From: Gammaproteobacteria bacterium
GTDB lineage: Bacteria > Pseudomonadota > Gammaproteobacteria > Arenicellales > JAANXG01
DNA: 15,525 nucleotides
Direction of reading: 5' to 3'
Assembly: GCA_018263405.1 (NCBI GenBank)
Contig: JAANXG010000013.1
Span: forward strand, 1-15,525
In this document: positions 14,606 through 15,525 of the stretch, piece after piece
Numbering within the stretch: position 1 is the stretch's first letter
Layout of the letters: each line of letters begins with the position of its first letter
The notes under the pieces: generated by a model
The model's input: only the letters and a program-made list of their open reading frames with translations
Databases searched by the model: none
Told to the model about the DNA's origin: nothing
Made by a program: the position numbers and the translations under genes

Positions 14606-14614
14606 AATACCCCC

Positions 14615-15525
14615 ATGGATTTACTCCTCGTCCCCGCGGGTTTCGTGGTAGGCCTGCTGGTGGGCTTGACGGGCGTCGGCGGCGGTGCGCTGATGACGCC
14701 GGCGTTGATTCTTTATGGAATTCCACCAGCGGTCGCCGTCGGCAACGATCTGGTCTATGCCGCGCTCACCAAATCCGTTGGAGCGGTGCTGCATCAGATC
14801 CGGCGCAATATCCAGTGGCGCATCGTCGGCCGCATGGCGCTGGGCAGTCTGCCGGCTTCCGGTGCAATGTTGTGGCTCCTGGGAAACTGGCATAGCAAGG
14901 GGACCGAGTACGAAAGTGTATTGACCGTTATCCTGGGTGGCGCCCTGGTGTTGACGGCGGGGGTAACGCTGTTGCGTCCCTGGTTGATGCAATACAGGAA
15001 CATCGACTTTGCCGAACGGACGGTGTTTCTCGCCACCGTGGCAAGCGGGGCATTCATCGGCGCCCTGGTCACCTTGTCGTCGGTGGGAGCCGGCGCACTG
15101 GGCGCTGCGTTTCTGCTGTTGTTTTATCGAACGCTGCCCATGGCAACCATTGTGGGTACCGATCTGACACACGCGGTATTCCTCGCGGCGTTGGCTGGAT
15201 TGGGGCACTGGCAACTGGGTGTCGTGGACCCATCTCTGTTGGCCCCGCTGTTGGTGGGATCCATCCCGGGGCTGTATCTCGGCACGCGCTGGGCGAACCG
15301 CATCCGGGATGGGGTGCTGCGGACCGTGATCGCCACGTTTCTGCTTTTGTTGGGCGCGGGGTTTTTTTTGAAGGAATTGATTTATGTCGGCGACCATGTG
15401 GGGGTAGGGTTATCTTTCAGGGACGCTGTAGATACCTCCCTGTACGCTCTGGCGAAAGCCTCCGTGCTTTCGACAGCCCTGAAAGACAACCCTACCCCCA
15501 CATTCTTGCACGGGGTTATTGAGAA
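14615..15525 (+). CDS. TauE/SafE family sulfite exporter-like permease (runs off window)
   Basis: Integral inner-membrane protein of the TauE/SafE family, whose members are implicated in export of sulfite or organosulfonates or in transport of related anions. From ATG 14615 (MDLLLVPAGFVVGLLVGLTGVGGGALMTP) the frame is open for 303 codons to the window edge. The N-terminal GLTGVGGGALMTPALIL and the second-half repeat IGALVTLSSVGAGALGAAFLLLFY are the paired glycine-rich helices of the family, and seven or eight hydrophobic helices are visible up to about residue 255. From about residue 261 the frame crosses a 106-bp palindromic repeat (15397-15502), and the encoded tail is not family-like. The usual stop may therefore have been replaced. 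A TATAAA at 14601-14606 could drive it separately. Its place beside sulfite reductase supports a sulfur role, but the substrate is inferred. Confidence 0.85.
   Translation, partial: MDLLLVPAGFVVGLLVGLTGVGGGALMTPALILYGIPPAVAVGNDLVYAALTKSVGAVLHQIRRNIQWRIVGRMALGSLPASGAMLWLLGNWHSKGTEYESVLTVILGGALVLTAGVTLLRPWLMQYRNIDFAERTVFLATVASGAFIGALVTLSSVGAGALGAAFLLLFYRTLPMATIVGTDLTHAVFLAALAGLGHWQLGVVDPSLLAPLLVGSIPGLYLGTRWANRIRDGVLRTVIATFLLLLGAGFFLKELIYVGDHVGVGLSFRDAVDTSLYALAKASVLSTALKDNPTPTFLHGVIE
15397..15502. repeat. 106-bp palindromic intergenic-type repeat
   Basis: The 26-base arms 15397-15422 and 15477-15502 (outer part TGTGGGGGTAGGGTT) are complementary except for one position that can form a G-T pair. 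Inside is a second hairpin, CGAAAGC (15453-15459) with GCTTTCG (15466-15472). The central text (CTGTAGATACCTCCCTGTA) resembles a short repeat I recall as common between genes in several gammaproteobacteria. Here it lies within the 3' part of the exporter frame. Confidence 0.75.

Noticed and set aside
1..15525. CRISPR array, toxin-antitoxin pair, retron or complete phage-defence operon
   Set aside because: No regularly spaced direct repeats, reverse transcriptase, Cas or toxin motifs were seen; the only defence-like gene is a remnant.

Overview
The window looks like chromosomal DNA of a gammaproteobacterium of moderately high G+C. I infer this from the gene set and order: mutY-yggX, thiS-thiG followed by trmB, rpiA divergent from a two-ACT-domain ilvA, and a siroheme sulfite reductase followed by a DUF934 protein. 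The species cannot be named from the sequence. Most of the window is housekeeping metabolism. The unusual material is decayed genes and short palindromic or mobile repeats at gene borders.

Layout. 1-2124: a remnant of a large ABC/SMC-like AAA ATPase (minus strand). It has lost its Walker A region at one end, and its other end stops inside a 22-bp repeat that recurs at 11258-11279. 2335-2410: tRNA-Phe(GAA), minus. 2581-5052: the minus-strand cluster CHAD protein - mutY - yggX. 5096-5419: a small unrecognised plus-strand gene. 5463-5536: tRNA-Gly(CCC), minus. 5612-5770: a 159-bp MITE with perfect 18-bp terminal inverted repeats and a TAAA target duplication. 5818-7684: thiS, thiG and trmB; the trmB start is problematic and may contain a frameshift. 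7743-8846: a (beta/alpha)8-type glycosidase-like protein that seems to lack the acid/base glutamate. 8936-9592: rpiA, minus, convergent with it across an inverted repeat. 9749-11260: ilvA. 11303-12109: an Sfp-type phosphopantetheinyl transferase. 12245-12280: an AT-rich palindromic promoter region. 12362-14537: sulfite reductase and DUF934. 14534-14605: a 23-codon stub that looks like the beginning of cysH. 14615 to the window end: a TauE/SafE family exporter whose frame runs through a long palindromic repeat.

How the genes fit together. mutY and yggX both limit oxidative damage. thiS and thiG make the thiazole of thiamine. rpiA and ilvA supply ribose-5-phosphate and 2-oxobutanoate. The 12.2-15.5 kb block is sulfur assimilation: sulfite reductase with its DUF934 partner, an apparently deleted APS/PAPS reductase, and a possible sulfite/organosulfonate exporter. 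If cysH is really lost and no second copy exists, the cell would depend on sulfite or another reduced sulfur source.

I found no complete new defence or mobile system. The closest leads are the broken defence-type ATPase, the glycosidase-like protein with an altered active site, and the repeat families at gene ends.
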